From contig CM076277.1 of assembly GCA_038380795.1 (NCBI GenBank), positions 5,733,501 to 5,797,500 on the forward strand: a stretch of 64,000 nt of DNA, in the 5' to 3' direction. How positions within the stretch are numbered: position 1 is the first letter of the stretch; the number at the start of each line of letters is the position of its first letter. The notes below the pieces were generated by a model, which saw nothing but the letters and a program-made list of their open reading frames with translations, had not been told where the DNA came from and made no database searches. Of this stretch, positions 62,901-64,000 are shown one piece after another. The stretch comes from Pyrocephalus nanus. Taxonomy: Eukaryota; Chordata; Aves; Passeriformes; Tyrannidae. The translations under genes were made by a program, and so were the position numbers.

Positions 62901-64000
62901 TTCAGTTGTTTGGGTTTTATTCTATCCTGCTCCATAAATGAGTCTGTCACTCTGTGTTGCAGACCCAGGGCTTATCTCAGTGATGCTCTGTAACACCCAG
63001 ACTAACTCTGCTGTAAATGCCATTTCTCTGGCTCTGCATAGACATCCCAGAGACCAGAGCAGGAATCAGACTTGGCTGCAAATCTCTTGAAACCTCAGAT
63101 GGTCTCATTCATCCTAAGCCTGAGAAGATGAAAGTGTTGGGACTTGTGGGGATTAGGGTGAGTGGACAGCTCAAGACAAATGTGTATTTTGGAGAAGGGC
63201 TTTTAGAGACTGGGAGAGAGTGAAAGTGTATTTGTGTGTGGGATCTGAGGGATCAAGAGGGGAGGAGAGAAGGGAAAGGTACGAACAGGGTTAAGAGTCT
63301 GGCAGAAAAAACATGTAGGTGTTTTGGTATTTGTGGTGTTAAAGCTGGGCTTTGAGTGTGAGAGCTGCTCTGAGGCTCTGGGCAGTCAATTGGCTCTGAA
63401 GGCAGGAGGCTTCTTGAGTAGGGTGAAGACACTGCAGACCCTTAAACCAGCTGGAGCTTCTGTGATCTGAGGTTGTAGCCATGGAAAGGGCTTCTTCCCA
63501 GGCCTCCTCAAACTGCCTGGTGGCAGGCAATGCCTCTCCTTTCTTTACTCTTGACCTGCTTCCCTCCTCCCTCTGTCCATTGTGTTTCACCATCTTTTCC
63601 CAGACTGATAATCGCTTGGTATCATTAAAGTAAAATTTAGGGTATTACACATTCATTTTTCTCCACTATCAAGAACAGTCTTTACTTTCTCGACAGACTA
63701 CCTTATCTTTTTTAATTTGAAGTTTCACATTAAAGGTGAAGAGAAAAGGGCCTGACAATGTCATCTGAGGAAAGCAATTTTATTTTAAGGTAAAGTGATT
63801 TGTGAACAGCATCCTGATTGCTTGGCAGCTAAAAATAGCTGATCAGCATGTGGGGACCTGGGATTAATGCATTTGTTCTATGCCAAATATTGTCCTAGCA
63901 CTGGAATTGCAATGAAGGGAGCAGGTGGCTTCTTCAACAGAAGGGGCCCATGACAAAGTGGGTGAAGTGATGTATTTCTGTTTAAAGCAGTGTAAATCAG
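56921..64000. other. Intergenic, no gene seen, to the right edge
   Basis: No gene, RNA gene or clear repeat is supported. In vertebrates the next gene beyond KCNG1 is NFATC2, which is not reached. A block at about 60880-61300 carries an ATGCAAAT octamer and A/T-rich homeobox-type cores. Confidence 0.5.

Noticed and set aside
34000..64000. Search for exons of NFATC2 or another gene in the right half
   Set aside because: No frame with family-specific residues and matching splice sites was found. In other vertebrates NFATC2 lies well beyond this distance.

Overview
This window reads as nuclear DNA of a bird. The evidence is multi-exon vertebrate genes with CpG-island promoters, plus repeated copies of the avian CR1 LINE 3' end on both strands. 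A passerine or other neoavian is likely, but I cannot name the species from the sequence alone. The recognisable gene order is ADNP promoter (-, inferred) / DPM1 (-) / MOCS3 (+) / KCNG1 (-). This is the conserved vertebrate block found on human 20q13.13. I see no bacterial-type operon, CRISPR array, phage or plasmid feature.

Layout: (1) 1-1520 is a CpG island with a good minus-strand splice donor at 704/703. It is best explained as the ADNP promoter and non-coding first exon, with the rest of ADNP off the left edge. (2) 1521-7700 is intergenic and holds two CR1 copies. (3) 8020-11895 is the complete nine-exon DPM1 gene on the minus strand (242 aa), the catalytic subunit of dolichol-phosphate mannose synthase. 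(4) 11896-11973 is a 78-bp bidirectional promoter. (5) 11974-13545 is the single-exon MOCS3 gene (523 aa), which activates and sulfurates URM1 and MOCS2A. (6) 13546-25375 is a convergent intergenic stretch with CR1 copies, a (TTTTA)n microsatellite and candidate conserved non-coding elements. (7) 25376-27376 is the complete KCNG1 coding region in two exons on the minus strand (509 aa), a silent Kv6.1 potassium-channel subunit. A long 5' intron leads to a CpG island at about 32.9-33.9 kb, where its promoter and first exon probably lie. (8) 33.9-64 kb has no gene that I can support. It holds old repeats and several AT-rich, homeobox-motif-rich blocks that look like regulatory elements of the KCNG1-NFATC2 interval.

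DPM1 and MOCS3 are housekeeping genes sharing one tiny promoter. KCNG1 is a tissue-restricted channel modulator that plausibly uses the distal elements. I found no convincing previously undescribed biological system. The most interesting points are the very compact DPM1/MOCS3 promoter with start codons resembling the TISU element, the acidic N-terminal expansion of MOCS3, a duplicated CACGTGACCGCG element and a perfect YY1/TISU motif in the ADNP island, a possible GC-AG first donor of KCNG1 on an 8-1-8 palindrome, an ancient CR1 upstream of KCNG1, and a string of enhancer-like blocks.
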